In this document: positions 63,766 through 64,000 of the stretch, one piece after another
How the letters are laid out: every line of letters starts with the position of its first letter
Position numbering within the stretch: position 1 is the stretch's first letter
Source: Lamellibrachia columna
Taxonomy: Eukaryota; Annelida; Polychaeta; Sabellida; Siboglinidae
Length of the DNA: 64,000 bases
Assembly (NCBI GenBank): GCA_963662155.1
Contig: OY759270.1
Span: forward strand, 8,462,461 to 8,526,460
Direction: 5' to 3'
The notes under the pieces: generated by a model
Databases searched by the model: none
Told to the model about the DNA's origin: nothing
The model's input: only the letters and a program-made list of their open reading frames with translations
Made by a program: the position numbers and the translations under genes

Positions 63766-64000
63766 GTCACTATTCCCTCCAGGCTTTTCCCCGCCACTAT
63801 TCCCTCCAGGCTTTTCCCTGCCACTATTCCCTCCAGGCTTTTCCCTGCCACTATTCCCTCCAGGCTTTTCCCTGCCACTATTCCCTCCAGGCTTTTCCCT
63901 GCCACTATTCCCTCCAGGCTTTTCCCTGCCACTATTCCCTCCAGGCTTTTCCCTGCCACTATTCCCTCCGGGCTTTTCCCTGCCACTATTCCCTCCAGGC
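63766..64000 (+). repeat. Minisatellite, about 9 x 27 bp, running off the window
   Basis: Unit CTATTCCCTCCAGGCTTTTC plus CCTGCCA. The 83-codon minus-strand frame over it is an artefact. Confidence 0.97.

Overview
This is nuclear DNA from an animal, most likely an invertebrate; I cannot name the phylum. The reasons are GT-AG introns, a RING/B-box (TRIM) gene, CR1-clade and L2/CR1-like LINE remnants, tRNA-derived SINEs with A and B boxes, MITE-like DNA elements flanked by TA, and a very high load of tandem repeats. By my own addition about 14 kb of the 64 kb (roughly a fifth) is microsatellite or minisatellite.

Only one gene can be read in full. It lies on the + strand at 43164-50555 and has five coding exons. 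They encode a predicted 1712-residue protein: RING (C18-C68), B-box 1 (C105-H147), B-box 2 (C160-H191), a coiled coil, then a tail of about 1380 residues that is low-complexity and Thr/Ser/Asp-rich, in one exon. The tail has no NHL, filamin, B30.2 or other folded C-terminal domain that I can recognise. It contains an in-frame array of eight 25-residue units and several QT motifs of the kind bound by the dynein light chain LC8. A short lysine-rich terminal exon (53776-53879) probably belongs to a second, unidentified gene.

Layout. 0-18 kb: minisatellites, a tRNA-SINE family, a 470-bp foldback, a pogo-like element with a minisatellite inside it, and an RFX X-box. 18-28 kb: a 220-bp hairpin, a degraded LINE on the minus strand (about 20.6-22.8 kb), a 24-copy 47-bp minisatellite and, 3 kb away, a copy of its locus with a single unit. 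28-38 kb: large minisatellites, a pure (AGC)68 tract, a SINE with an 11-bp target-site duplication and a 913-bp MITE. 38-41 kb: a CR1 remnant split by a 928-bp MITE. 43-50.7 kb: the TRIM gene. 51-64 kb: more minisatellites, a promoter-like cluster, the orphan exon and a second CR1 remnant, which preserves the empty site of the 38.4-kb MITE.

Most long open frames here are artefacts of tandem repeats whose unit is a multiple of 3, or shadows of the TRIM tail exon. The strongest candidates for something new are the TRIM protein with its repetitive, LC8-motif-bearing tail, the two long hairpins, and the tendency of minisatellite units to carry internal palindromes.
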